Positions 1 to 5,725 are shown, counted from the stretch's first letter. The stretch: 9,656 nucleotides of DNA from an uncultured Prevotella sp. (GCA_900547085.1 URFI01000076.1:1-9656), one strand, 5' to 3'. A program made the numbers and translations. The notes: a model not told the origin generated them from the letters alone.

Positions 1-335
1 TTGGAGGCGTTGATAGTGAGGTAGATAATACGCCCCGCCTTCACCTTATCGCCAGCGGCGGGCGTTTGTTCCAACACACAGTCGGGGGGGATTGTCTTGA
101 CATATCCCGTATCACTCACCACAGCCTTAAAGCCTAACTGACTTAATATTTTCTCTGTTTCCTTGAAAGATTTTCGCTTCACGTCGGGAATAGCAATCGA
201 TTCACCGTGGTGCGTGTAGATATCAAGGCCATATCGCACACCAAGACAGACCAAAACAATGGCGACGGCCATGCCCAGGAGGTTCCCCCACAGGTAAAAG
301 CTCTTAAATTTATTGAAAAATTCAGATGATTTCAT
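1..335 (-). CDS. PASTA domain protein, membrane-anchored (partial, C-terminus off window)
   Basis: The reading frame begins at the ATG at 335-333 and is open for 111 codons to the window edge, so the C-terminus is missing. The N-terminus is short and basic (MKSSEFFNKFKSF), followed by one hydrophobic helix at about residues 14-33. A PASTA repeat covers about 45-110, with the typical pattern IPDV, a Lys-rich helix ending in LSQLGFK, then PxxxVLEQTPAAGDKVKAG and IYLTIN. PASTA domains bind peptidoglycan or muropeptides and here would lie in the periplasm. The family usually carries further PASTA repeats beyond this one. An AAAGGGA stretch lies just before the ATG. In Bacteroidales similar proteins sit near rpmH/efp and are often followed by rluD and a D-Ala-D-Ala ligase, which would lie outside this window. 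No kinase domain is visible. Domain identity is confident; the exact role is unknown. Confidence 0.85.
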   Translation of the reverse strand, partial: MKSSEFFNKFKSFYLWGNLLGMAVAIVLVCLGVRYGLDIYTHHGESIAIPDVKRKSFKETEKILSQLGFKAVVSDTGYVKTIPPDCVLEQTPAAGDKVKAGRIIYLTINAS

Positions 336-395
336 TCCCTTTCTTGATGGCTTGTTGAGATAGTATGGCCAAATTCATGGCTGCCTATTTTTATG

Positions 396-426
396 CAAAG
401 ATAGTGCAAAACGCACAAAAAGCAAA
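396..426 (-). promoter_or_regulatory. Proximal promoter of the PASTA gene
   Basis: On the minus strand a -33 box TTTG (426-423), exactly 19 bases, then a -7 box TATCTTTG (403-396) match the Bacteroidota consensus TTTG-N19-TAnnTTTG. A start about 7 bases downstream would give a leader of roughly 50 bases before the ATG at 335. Confidence 0.7.
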
Positions 427-461
427 TTTGTTTACTATGCTTAGGCGATGCCTATCTTATG

Positions 462-492
462 CAAAGATAGGTCAATTCGCAGATAATACAAA
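462..492 (-). promoter_or_regulatory. Distal tandem promoter of the PASTA gene
   Basis: This is a second copy of the same promoter architecture 66 bases upstream: -33 TTTG (492-489), a 19-base spacer and -7 TATCTTTG (469-462). The -7 box lies in one arm of a perfect inverted repeat (CCTATCTT, 5-base loop, AAGATAGG; 451-471) that could be an operator. A near-copy of that motif at 384-403 lies over the proximal -7 box. Confidence 0.6.
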
Positions 493-518
493 ATAAAAGT
501 TCTTGTTTTTTCAGCGCT

Positions 519-582
519 GGTTAACTGTTGACACTGGTGCGTTGAGTGTGGGTTAACTGTCGCCACCGTAGCGTTGAAAGAT
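519..582. repeat. Imperfect tandem duplication, 32-bp period
   Basis: Two adjacent copies (519-550 and 551-582) both start with GGTTAACTGT, share GCGTTGA at the same offset, and agree at about three quarters of positions. The second copy runs up to the stem of the rpmH terminator. No coding potential is apparent here. Between 493 and 518 nothing else was recognised. Confidence 0.6.
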
Positions 583-584
583 GC

Positions 585-620
585 AAAAAGCAGCAAAGAC
601 CTAATTCTTTGCTGCTTTTT
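585..620 (-). terminator. Rho-independent terminator of rpmH
   Basis: A perfect 14-bp stem (AAAAAGCAGCAAAG at 585-598 with its complement at 607-620) encloses an 8-base loop. On the minus strand the hairpin lies 28 bases after the rpmH stop codon and its 3' arm ends in a run of five T. The A/T symmetry could also let it work from the other side. Confidence 0.85.
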
Positions 621-648
621 GGCGTCACGCCCGATAAGCTATGCTTGC

Positions 649-804
649 TTATTTGCCGTGATGTTCGTCAGAAACGGTTAATTTCTTGCGGCCATGAGCA
701 CGACGCGAAGCCAGTACGCGACGACCATTCTTCGTTGCCATTCTCTCACGGAATCCGTGTTTGTTCACCCTTCTTCTGTTGTGTGGCTGAAATGTTCTCT
801 TCAT
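649..804 (-). CDS. rpmH: 50S ribosomal protein L34
   Basis: This is a 51-codon gene read from the ATG at 804-802 to a TAA at 651-649. The product starts MKRTFQPHNRRRVNKHGF and continues RERMATKNGRRVLASRRAHGR, then KKLTVSDEHHGK. This is the L34 signature (KRTFQPxxRKRxxxHGFRxRMxTxxGRxVLxxRRxxGRxxL) at normal family length, and strongly basic as expected for a small rRNA-binding protein of the large subunit. A consensus promoter lies at 849-879 and a strong hairpin terminator at 585-620, so it appears monocistronic. It is divergent from efp, another translation gene. The leader has no obvious Shine-Dalgarno sequence, which is usual in Bacteroidota. A longer open frame on the other strand across this locus is only a shadow. 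Confidence 0.98.
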   Translation of the reverse strand: MKRTFQPHNRRRVNKHGFRERMATKNGRRVLASRRAHGRKKLTVSDEHHGK

Positions 805-848
805 TGTTATTGATATTTATATTATTGTTTTCTGATTACTTTGGGGTG

Positions 849-879
849 CAAAAGTACTCATTATTTTCGGAATAACAAA
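849..879 (-). promoter_or_regulatory. rpmH promoter
   Basis: On the minus strand TTTG (879-876), a 19-base spacer and TACTTTTG (856-849) match the Bacteroidota consensus in both boxes. The predicted start, near 842, gives a leader of about 38 bases to the rpmH ATG. Confidence 0.75.
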
Positions 880-907
880 GGATTAAACTATTTTTCGGCT
901 CAAAAAG

Positions 908-938
908 TATGCTTTTTTGCAATTTATTCGTAACTTTG
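908..938 (+). promoter_or_regulatory. efp promoter
   Basis: The -7 box TAACTTTG (931-938) is a perfect match. At 19 bases upstream the -33 position reads TATG (908-911), three of four matches to TTTG. The leader to the efp ATG would be about 50 bases. The -33 ends of this promoter and the divergent rpmH promoter are about 30 bases apart, back to back. Confidence 0.65.
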
Positions 939-995
939 CACCGTTTGATAAAGCGTTACAAGCGACATAACTAATTATTCAAGATAAACAAACAA

Positions 996-1562
996 ATGAT
1001 CAATTCACAGGAAATAAAGATCGGAACATGTATCCGTCTTGACGGAAAGATTTGGACTTGCATCGATTTTCAGCACAGAAAGCCGGGCAAGGGTAACACA
1101 GTCATGATTACGAAGCTGAAGAATGTTTCAGACGGCCGTGTCTTGGAACGTACCTTTCAGATAGGTTTCAAGTTGGAAGATGTGCGTGTTGAGCGTCGTC
1201 CTTATCAGTATTTGTATGAAGATGCTACTGGTTGTATCTTCATGAATCAGGAAACTTTCGAGCAGATTCCTTTGCCCAAATCCGCTGTGACGGGTGGTGA
1301 CTTCATGAAAGAAGGCGATGTAGTAGAGGTTGTTACCGACACCAGCGACGGCAGTGTGCTGTTGGCTGAAATGCCAGTGAAGACCGTTTTGCGCATCACT
1401 CACTCTGAACCGGGCATCAAGGGCAACACCGCCACCAACGCTACCAAGCCGGCTACGCTCGAGACAGGCGTAGAAGTGCGTGTTCCGCTGTTCGTCAACG
1501 AGGGCGAACTGATTCAGGTAGACACCCGTGATGGCAGTTACCTGAACCGCGTGAGCGAATAA
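996..1562 (+). CDS. efp: Translation elongation factor P
   Basis: The product has 188 residues, the normal EF-P length. EF-P binds between the P and E sites of the ribosome and relieves stalling at consecutive prolines. The N-terminal KOW-like domain (about 1-62) carries the loop HRKPGKGNT, whose lysine, about residue 32, corresponds to the modified K34 of E. coli EF-P. Two OB-fold domains follow (about 65-125 and 130-187). The C-terminal EF-P signature is clear: KPATLETG, then VRVPLFVNEGE and IQVDTRDGSY. The ATG at 996 gives the usual family start MINSQEIKIGT. No lysine-modifying enzyme gene is in the window, so the modification is unknown. The gene has its own promoter and terminator. Confidence 0.97.
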   Translation: MINSQEIKIGTCIRLDGKIWTCIDFQHRKPGKGNTVMITKLKNVSDGRVLERTFQIGFKLEDVRVERRPYQYLYEDATGCIFMNQETFEQIPLPKSAVTGGDFMKEGDVVEVVTDTSDGSVLLAEMPVKTVLRITHSEPGIKGNTATNATKPATLETGVEVRVPLFVNEGELIQVDTRDGSYLNRVSE

Positions 1563-1612
1563 AAGACTTTTATAAAGAATATACAAGTCTCTCTTTACGG
1601 AGGGGAAGAATG

Positions 1613-1657
1613 AGAGGTTACTGCATCGGAATGGGTGTTGTAACCTCTTTTACTTTA
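1613..1657 (+). terminator. efp terminator
   Basis: A perfect 9-bp stem (AGAGGTTAC at 1613-1621 with GTAACCTCT at 1640-1648) is followed by TTTACTTTATT, 51 bases after the efp stop. The 18-base loop is long. It contains GCATCGGAAT (1623-1632), 9/10 identical to the GCATCGAAAT core of the downstream 22-bp repeats. Confidence 0.7.
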
Positions 1658-1691
1658 TTGTTGATGACGCGTCTGCCGTTCGCAGTTCACA

Positions 1692-1840
1692 ACATCGAAA
1701 TCCGTACTGCGTTGTATCGAAAACCATAGTGCGCTGCATCGAAATCCGTACTGCGTTGTATCGAAAACCATAGTGCGCAGCATCGAAATCCATAGTGCAC
1801 AGCATCGAAATCCATAGTGCGCTGCATCGAAACCATCAAC
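1692..1840. repeat. Tandem array of 22-bp repeats
   Basis: Six contiguous 22-bp units begin at 1692, 1714, 1736, 1758, 1780 and 1802, with a decayed seventh from 1824. Each unit reads roughly (G/A)(C/T)ATCGAAA(T/A)CC, then (G/A)TA(C/G)TGC and three variable bases. Two unit types alternate in the first four units, so 1692-1735 and 1736-1779 form a 44-bp higher-order repeat identical at 42 of 44 positions. There are no unique spacers, so this is not a CRISPR array. The period is not a multiple of three, and reading frames through it look non-coding. Confidence 0.9.
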
Positions 1841-1873
1841 TTGTAAACTTGTCAACTCGTTAACTTGTCAACT
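1838..1873. repeat. 8-bp microrepeat just before the glycosyltransferase start
   Basis: Four units plus a half unit (AACTTGTA, AACTTGTC, AACTCGTT, AACTTGTC, AACT) run head to tail and end 6 bases before the ATG at 1880. They occupy the position where a leader or ribosome-binding region would be. No consensus promoter was found between here and the efp terminator. Confidence 0.8.
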
Positions 1874-1879
1874 AAAAAT

Positions 1880-2932
1880 ATGAAATACAGCGTGATAGTT
1901 CCGGTATACAACCGACCGGATGAGATAGATGAACTCTTAGAGAGCATGCGGCGACAAACATTCACCGATTTTGAGGTGTTGATTGTCGAAGACGGTTCAT
2001 CTTGTCCTTGTGATAAGGTGTGTGAGAAGTATTCAAACCTGCTGGACATCAAGTATTTCATGAAGCCAAACGGTGGCCCGGGCGACAGTCGTAACTATGG
2101 CGCTGAGCGAGCCTCGGGCGAGTATCTCATCATTCTGGACAGCGATGTGGTGGTGCCGCACGATTATTTTTATGAGGTGGAACAAGAGCTGAAGACTGCT
2201 CCTGCCGACGCATTCGGTGGTCCTGATCGTGCGCATCCGTCGTTCAGCGACACCCAGAAGGCCATTTCGTATGCCATGACCGCCTTCTTCACCACGGGAG
2301 GCATTCGTGGTGGCAAGAAAAAACTGGACAAGTTTTATCCCCGTTCATTCAATATGGGCGTTCGGCGCGACGTCTATCTGAAGCTGGGCGGATTCAGTAA
2401 AATGCGCTTTGGCGAGGACATCGACTTTTCCATCCGCATCTTCAAGGGCGGCTACTCCTGCCGATTGTTCCCCAAAGCGTGGGTGTGGCACAAGCGCCGT
2501 ACTGATTTTCGCAAGTTTTTCCGACAGGTTTTCAACAGCGGCATTGCCCGCGTTAACCTCTATAAGAAGCACCCCGAGAGCCTCAAGCTGGTGCATCTGC
2601 TGCCCACGGTGTTCACCTTGGGCGTAACGTTGCTGTGTTTTCTCATGATTTTTGGACTGATTTTGTGGTCGGGACCCAGCAACCATTTCAGTACTCATAG
2701 CGTTGGCAAGTATCTCTTTTGGGGCGGGTTGTCACCGCTTGTCATCTATTGTCTGGCCATTTTAATCGACTCTTCCTATCGCAATGAGAGCCTAAGAATA
2801 GGATTTCTCAGCATTCGGGCCGCCTTCATCCAACTCTTTGGATACGGCCTTGGCTTCATCAGCGCCTGGTACAAGCGATGCCTGCGCGGCAAGGGTGAGT
2901 TCCATGCTTTCGACAAAACGTTCTACCGGTAA
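1880..2932 (+). CDS. Family 2 glycosyltransferase, membrane-associated
   Basis: From the ATG at 1880 the product has 350 residues. An in-frame TTG at 1865 is also possible but lies inside the 8-bp repeats, and the family start MKYSVIVPVYNRPDEIDELL fits the ATG. Residues 1-200 form a GT-A domain: the N-terminal VIVPVYNRP strand, EDGS at 37-40, the metal-binding DSD at 87-89, a GED acidic motif at about 178-180, and WVWHKRR after it. Three hydrophobic segments follow (about 238-262, 279-297, 309-330), so it is probably anchored in the inner membrane with the catalytic domain in the cytoplasm. Such enzymes transfer a sugar from a nucleotide or lipid donor in exopolysaccharide, O-antigen or glycolipid synthesis; donor and acceptor cannot be read here. 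It is followed 10 bases later by radC, probably in one transcript. No other glycan genes surround it. Confidence 0.88.
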   Translation: MKYSVIVPVYNRPDEIDELLESMRRQTFTDFEVLIVEDGSSCPCDKVCEKYSNLLDIKYFMKPNGGPGDSRNYGAERASGEYLIILDSDVVVPHDYFYEVEQELKTAPADAFGGPDRAHPSFSDTQKAISYAMTAFFTTGGIRGGKKKLDKFYPRSFNMGVRRDVYLKLGGFSKMRFGEDIDFSIRIFKGGYSCRLFPKAWVWHKRRTDFRKFFRQVFNSGIARVNLYKKHPESLKLVHLLPTVFTLGVTLLCFLMIFGLILWSGPSNHFSTHSVGKYLFWGGLSPLVIYCLAILIDSSYRNESLRIGFLSIRAAFIQLFGYGLGFISAWYKRCLRGKGEFHAFDKTFYR

Positions 2933-2942
2933 AATTGGCATC

Positions 2943-3692
2943 ATGAACCACCCGCAGGACAGCAGTCACCCGTGTTCTCCGCAGGATGAGAACAGGCAGG
3001 ATGTTCCTACGCGTCTGGCCATCAATCATTGGTCGGAAGACGACCGACCGCGCGAAAAATTGGAGCGGCTGGGGGCTTCCTCGTTGTCTAATGCCGAGCT
3101 ATTGGCCATTCTCATCGGGTCGGGATCGACGGATGAGAGTGCCGTTGACTTGATGAAACGTCTGCTCAGCGGCTGTAGCAACAACCTCAACAGTCTGGGC
3201 AAACTGTCCATTCACGAACTCACTCGCTACAAGGGCATCGGTCCGGCCAAGGCCATCACCATCCTGGCAGCTTGCGAATTGGCCAAGCGCAGAGCCATGG
3301 AGCGGGCCGAAAAGCGACAGGATTTGGGGTCGGCCGCCGCCATTTACGACTACATGCACCCCCGCATGCAAGATTTGGACGTAGAGGAGGCCTGGGTGCT
3401 GCTGATGAACCAAAACTTCAAGCTCATCAAGTCGGTACGCATCAGTCATGGCGGCATCAGCGAAACGGCCGTCGACGTGCGTGTCATCATGCGCGAAGCG
3501 GTGCTCTGCAACGCCACGGTCTTGGCCTTGTGCCACAACCATCCCAGCAACAACACCACGCCGAGCAGTGATGATGACCGACTGACCAAGCGTGTAAAGC
3601 TGGCCGCCGAGACCATGCGCATCTACTTTCTCGACCACATCATCATCACCGATGGCCGCTACTACAGTTATCGTGAGGAAGGCAGGTTGTAG
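2943..3692 (+). CDS. radC: RadC family protein (JAB/MPN domain)
   Basis: The ATG at 2943 lies 10 bases after the glycosyltransferase stop and gives 249 residues. The same frame stays open upstream to 2838, but that part overlaps the preceding gene and does not resemble RadC. Family homology begins near residue 27 with INHWSEDDRPREKL, so the first 25 or so residues are a lineage-specific tail. A UPF0758 N-terminal region includes SLSNAELLAILIGSG at 47-61, followed by a helix-hairpin-helix around YKGIGPAKA (96-104). The C-terminal MPN domain has the metal motif HNHPSNN (His198, His200) followed by PSSDD (Asp211). The usual HNHPSG has Asn in place of Gly here. RadC was once thought to act in DNA repair, but its molecular function is unsettled. 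Confidence 0.93.
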   Translation: MNHPQDSSHPCSPQDENRQDVPTRLAINHWSEDDRPREKLERLGASSLSNAELLAILIGSGSTDESAVDLMKRLLSGCSNNLNSLGKLSIHELTRYKGIGPAKAITILAACELAKRRAMERAEKRQDLGSAAAIYDYMHPRMQDLDVEEAWVLLMNQNFKLIKSVRISHGGISETAVDVRVIMREAVLCNATVLALCHNHPSNNTTPSSDDDRLTKRVKLAAETMRIYFLDHIIITDGRYYSYREEGRL

Positions 3693-3711
3693 CCGCAACG
3701 AACTTTTGCGT

Positions 3712-3731
3712 GCAGAATCTCTGCTTGTTTT
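3712..3731 (+). terminator. Possible weak terminator after radC
   Basis: A short stem GCAGA/TCTGC (3712-3716 with 3720-3724, 3-base loop) is followed by TTGTTTTAT, 20 bases after the radC stop. Five base pairs is marginal, so the next gene may be read through from radC. Confidence 0.3.
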
Positions 3732-3758
3732 ATCTGACAATACTAAAGGAAAACCACT

Positions 3759-4070
3759 ATGGAAGAAAACAACGTACCTAAGAAAATTGAAATCGAAATC
3801 ACTATTGAATTTGATAAAGAGATCATGAAGAAAATAAAAAAGAAGGAGAAATATCTTCCATATACATCCGGAATCATGTTACTTTCTTTTTTTATGAGTC
3901 TTCTATTTGGTTTTCTTTATCTATTTCTTCCTCTTTTTGTGTGCATGTGCATCTTTGTCGTTGCTCTATGCATTCATCTGTCTATCCTGTTTCGTATCGA
4001 TTCTTTGGAAGAAGAGGCAGGGAAGGACATCTTCCCTCGTCCTACGCTTCCGTTTGATACCATGCCATAG
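3759..4070 (+). CDS. Small membrane protein of unknown function
   Basis: The product has 103 residues and no family was recognised. An AAAGGA at 3745-3750, 8 bases before the ATG, is an unusually good Shine-Dalgarno for this window and supports the start. Residues 1-32 are highly charged, alternating Ile/Glu/Lys (KKIEIEITIEF) and then a Lys cluster (KKIKKKEK). A long hydrophobic stretch at about 35-80 is enough for two membrane helices in a hairpin, with a short tail ending LPFDTMP. There is no signal peptidase site or lipobox. The gene is A/T-rich compared with the neighbouring radC and uses different codons, which suggests a lineage-specific or acquired gene. It lies 66 bases after radC and may be cotranscribed with it. 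Confidence 0.65.
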   Translation: MEENNVPKKIEIEITIEFDKEIMKKIKKKEKYLPYTSGIMLLSFFMSLLFGFLYLFLPLFVCMCIFVVALCIHLSILFRIDSLEEEAGKDIFPRPTLPFDTMP

Positions 4071-4150
4071 TACGATGTACCCATGGTGATAAGTTCAATT
4101 TAGAAATGCAACTTTTTGCGCAGCAGGCGGGATATTACAAACAAAATCCT

Positions 4151-4158
4151 TATTTTTG
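4151..4158 (+). promoter_or_regulatory. Candidate -7 box for the DUF1080 gene
   Basis: TATTTTTG matches the -7 consensus and lies 54 bases before the ATG at 4213. No TTTG was found at the expected -33 distance, so the call rests on one box only. Confidence 0.4.
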
Positions 4159-4159
4159 C

Positions 4160-4185
4160 ATGGGTATGGTTGATGCCGTACCTAT
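4160..4185 (+). other. Hairpin in the predicted DUF1080 gene leader
   Basis: ATGGGTATGG (4160-4169) can pair with CCGTACCTAT (4176-4185) over a 6-base loop: 10 pairs, two of them G-U. It would form at the very 5' end of the transcript started from the -7 box at 4151. There is no T-run after it, so it is not a typical terminator. Confidence 0.4.
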
Positions 4186-4212
4186 CATTCATTATTTAGA
4201 AAAATCTATTAC

Positions 4213-5388
4213 ATGAGAAAGAGAAACTTTTATTTTGTATGGGCAGTCTTTTTTGCCTTTTCCTTTGCTCCCCTTCAGGCCGGCGCTATCAGCCAGCCAG
4301 GCACAAACAATCTTCAGGTAAATCATCCGACGCTTGACCGCTCCTTGGATGGGGTGTACCGATTGTTGGATGAGATGAGGGCCGGCATGGATGCCAAGGC
4401 GCAGAATCGGGCAGCTGCACAAGCTGTCAAGTTGGTGGTTGCCTGTAGTAAGAATGGAGAGGTAAAAACATTGTATCTGCGTGAACTCATGCAGTTTACC
4501 GAGAGTAAGAGCCAACAAAAAACCATCTTGATAGAGTTGGGCAAGACCCGTTCGTACAAGGCGCTGCTGTATGCCTCCACTTTCTTGAATCATCCGTATC
4601 TCAAGAAAACAGCCGCACAAACCGTTTCACAGTTGGTGTTGAGTCGTCCCGACTTCCTGGATGAGGGAACGAAACCCGCTGTGGAAAAAGCCTGTGCGTT
4701 GCTTTCCGGATCGAAAGCCAAAGCGCTTCGGCAGCTCATCGACAAACAAATGCGGGAACATCAAGTGAAATCTGGCTTCGTCAGTCTGTTCAATGGAAAG
4801 GATTTGACAGGCTGGAAGGGCTTGGTAGCCAATCCCATCAAACGACTACAAATGTCCAGTCAGGAACTGGCTGCGGCGCAGGTGAAGGCCGATGCACAAG
4901 CCAAGAAAAGTTGGGTTGTAGAAAATGGAGTGCTTGTTTTTACGGGGAAAGGCGACAATCTTTGCACCGTTCGTCAATATGGTGATTTTGAAATGCTGGT
5001 CGACTGGAAGTTGCATCATGGCAAAGAACCCGATGCGGGCATCTATCTGCGCGGCACTCCGCAGGTGCAGATTTGGGATACGGCTCGTGTACATGTAGGT
5101 GCGCAAGTGGGATCTGGCGGACTCTATAATAATAAGGTGTACGAAAGTAAACCTTCGAAAGTGGCCGACGAGCGAGTGGGCGAGTGGAATACGTTCAGAA
5201 TTAAGATGATAGGAGATAGGGTCACCGTGTGGCTAAATGGCGAACTGGTGGTGAACAACGTGGTGATGGAAAACTATTGGGATCGCAAACAGCCCATCCC
5301 TTCTATCGAGCAGATAGAATTGCAGGCGCACGGCAGCAAGGTGAGCTATCGTGACATCTACATCCGTGAGATTCCGAGAAAGCCATGA
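4213..5388 (+). CDS. Exported DUF1080 / 3-keto-disaccharide hydrolase domain protein
   Basis: The product has 391 residues. Residues 1-25 look like a signal peptide (MRKRNF, a hydrophobic core, then LQAGA). No cysteine follows it directly, so it is probably a soluble periplasmic or secreted protein rather than a lipoprotein. Residues about 35-182 are predominantly helical with no named domain recognised, perhaps HEAT-like. Residues 187-389 are a DUF1080 domain (PF06439, concanavalin-like fold): FVSLFNGKDLTGW, then YGDFEMLVDWK, GIYLRGTPQVQIWD, GSGGLYNN, GEWNTFRIKM, VTVWLNGELVV, ENYWDR and IELQAHGS near the end. Some family members hydrolyse 3-keto-glycosides formed by partner oxidoreductases. 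No such partner is adjacent, so the substrate is open. It appears to be a single-gene unit ending in a strong terminator. Confidence 0.88.
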   Translation: MRKRNFYFVWAVFFAFSFAPLQAGAISQPGTNNLQVNHPTLDRSLDGVYRLLDEMRAGMDAKAQNRAAAQAVKLVVACSKNGEVKTLYLRELMQFTESKSQQKTILIELGKTRSYKALLYASTFLNHPYLKKTAAQTVSQLVLSRPDFLDEGTKPAVEKACALLSGSKAKALRQLIDKQMREHQVKSGFVSLFNGKDLTGWKGLVANPIKRLQMSSQELAAAQVKADAQAKKSWVVENGVLVFTGKGDNLCTVRQYGDFEMLVDWKLHHGKEPDAGIYLRGTPQVQIWDTARVHVGAQVGSGGLYNNKVYESKPSKVADERVGEWNTFRIKMIGDRVTVWLNGELVVNNVVMENYWDRKQPIPSIEQIELQAHGSKVSYRDIYIREIPRKP

Positions 5389-5470
5389 CGCTTGATTGCT
5401 TTTGCGGACTGGACAGGTAAGTGCGTCCACAAAAGCCACAGATGGCATCATCATTCCGATGTTTTAAAGT

Positions 5471-5529
5471 GGTGGCGTGTCAAAAAAAAAAGTTTCTGCT
5501 TTTTGACATGCCACCCTTATTGTTTTTCC
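5471..5529 (+). terminator. DUF1080 gene terminator
   Basis: A 16-bp stem (5471-5486, starting GGTGGCGTGTC, with 5500-5515, ending GACATGCCACC) has one G-U pair and a 13-base loop. It is followed by CTTATTGTTTTT. It lies 82 bases after the DUF1080 stop codon. The stem end is A/T-rich, so it may also act on the minus strand. Confidence 0.8.
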
Positions 5530-5558
5530 TTCGCGCGCGGCATTGGTTTTCAATAACA

Positions 5559-5686
5559 TGCAGATTGGGCGGCAAAGTGATTGAGGTTGAGCACCAAAGG
5601 CATGTCGTTTGTGCCCTAATTCCATATCTTTTGCCGAGCTGGATTTTTGCCGTTGATATTCAACATGTTATGATTACCAATCTGCA
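5559..5686. other. Nested inverted-repeat element, possible structured RNA or remnant of a small mobile element
   Basis: Outer arms TGCAGATTGG (5559-5568) and CCAATCTGCA (5677-5686) form a perfect 10-bp pair. Inside are CGGCAAA (5570-5576) with TTTGCCG (5630-5636), ATTGAGG (5580-5586) with CCTAAT (5615-5620, one bulge), and GCACCAAA (5591-5598) with TTTGTGC (5608-5614, one bulge). A separate hairpin GTTGATATTCAAC lies at 5652-5664. These pairings are mutually compatible and give a branched fold. No consensus promoter or target-site duplication was found. Confidence 0.45.
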
Positions 5687-5688
5687 AT

Positions 5689-5725
5689 ATAAAAAAACGC
5701 TGCACAGCCAGAGCCGCACAGCGTT
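5689..5725 (-). terminator. kbl terminator
   Basis: On the minus strand AACGCTG with CAGCGTT closes a stem (5696-5725). It can extend to 13 pairs with three G-U pairs around a TCTG loop and is followed by seven T residues. It starts 55 bases after the kbl stop codon. Confidence 0.85.

Noticed and set aside
546..875. Plus-strand open frame of 109 codons over rpmH
   Set aside because: It is antisense to the unambiguous L34 gene and crosses its terminator and promoter; composition is not protein-like.
1128..1586. Minus-strand open frame of 152 codons within efp
   Set aside because: It is antisense to efp, which is certain by homology, and the product resembles no family.
1692..1840. CRISPR-like regular repeats
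   Set aside because: Units are contiguous 22-mers without unique spacers, there are no cas genes, and the pattern is a simple tandem array.
1655..1855. Minus-strand open frame of 66 codons across the 22-bp array
   Set aside because: It is open only because of the repeats. The product is a repeat translation rich in Phe/Cys/Trp, with no plausible start signal.
1865..1879. TTG at 1865 as start of the glycosyltransferase
   Set aside because: It lies inside the 8-bp repeats and adds five residues before the family-typical MKYSVIVPVYN; the ATG at 1880 is preferred.
2838..2942. Upstream extension of radC to the ATG at 2838
   Set aside because: It overlaps the glycosyltransferase C-terminus by 95 bases and encodes no RadC-like sequence. 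The ATG at 2943 fits the gene junction.
3099..3740. Minus-strand open frame of 213 codons within radC
   Set aside because: It is the antisense shadow of a G/C-rich gene. The product is Val/Gly/His-rich, as expected from reversed codons, with no recognisable domain.
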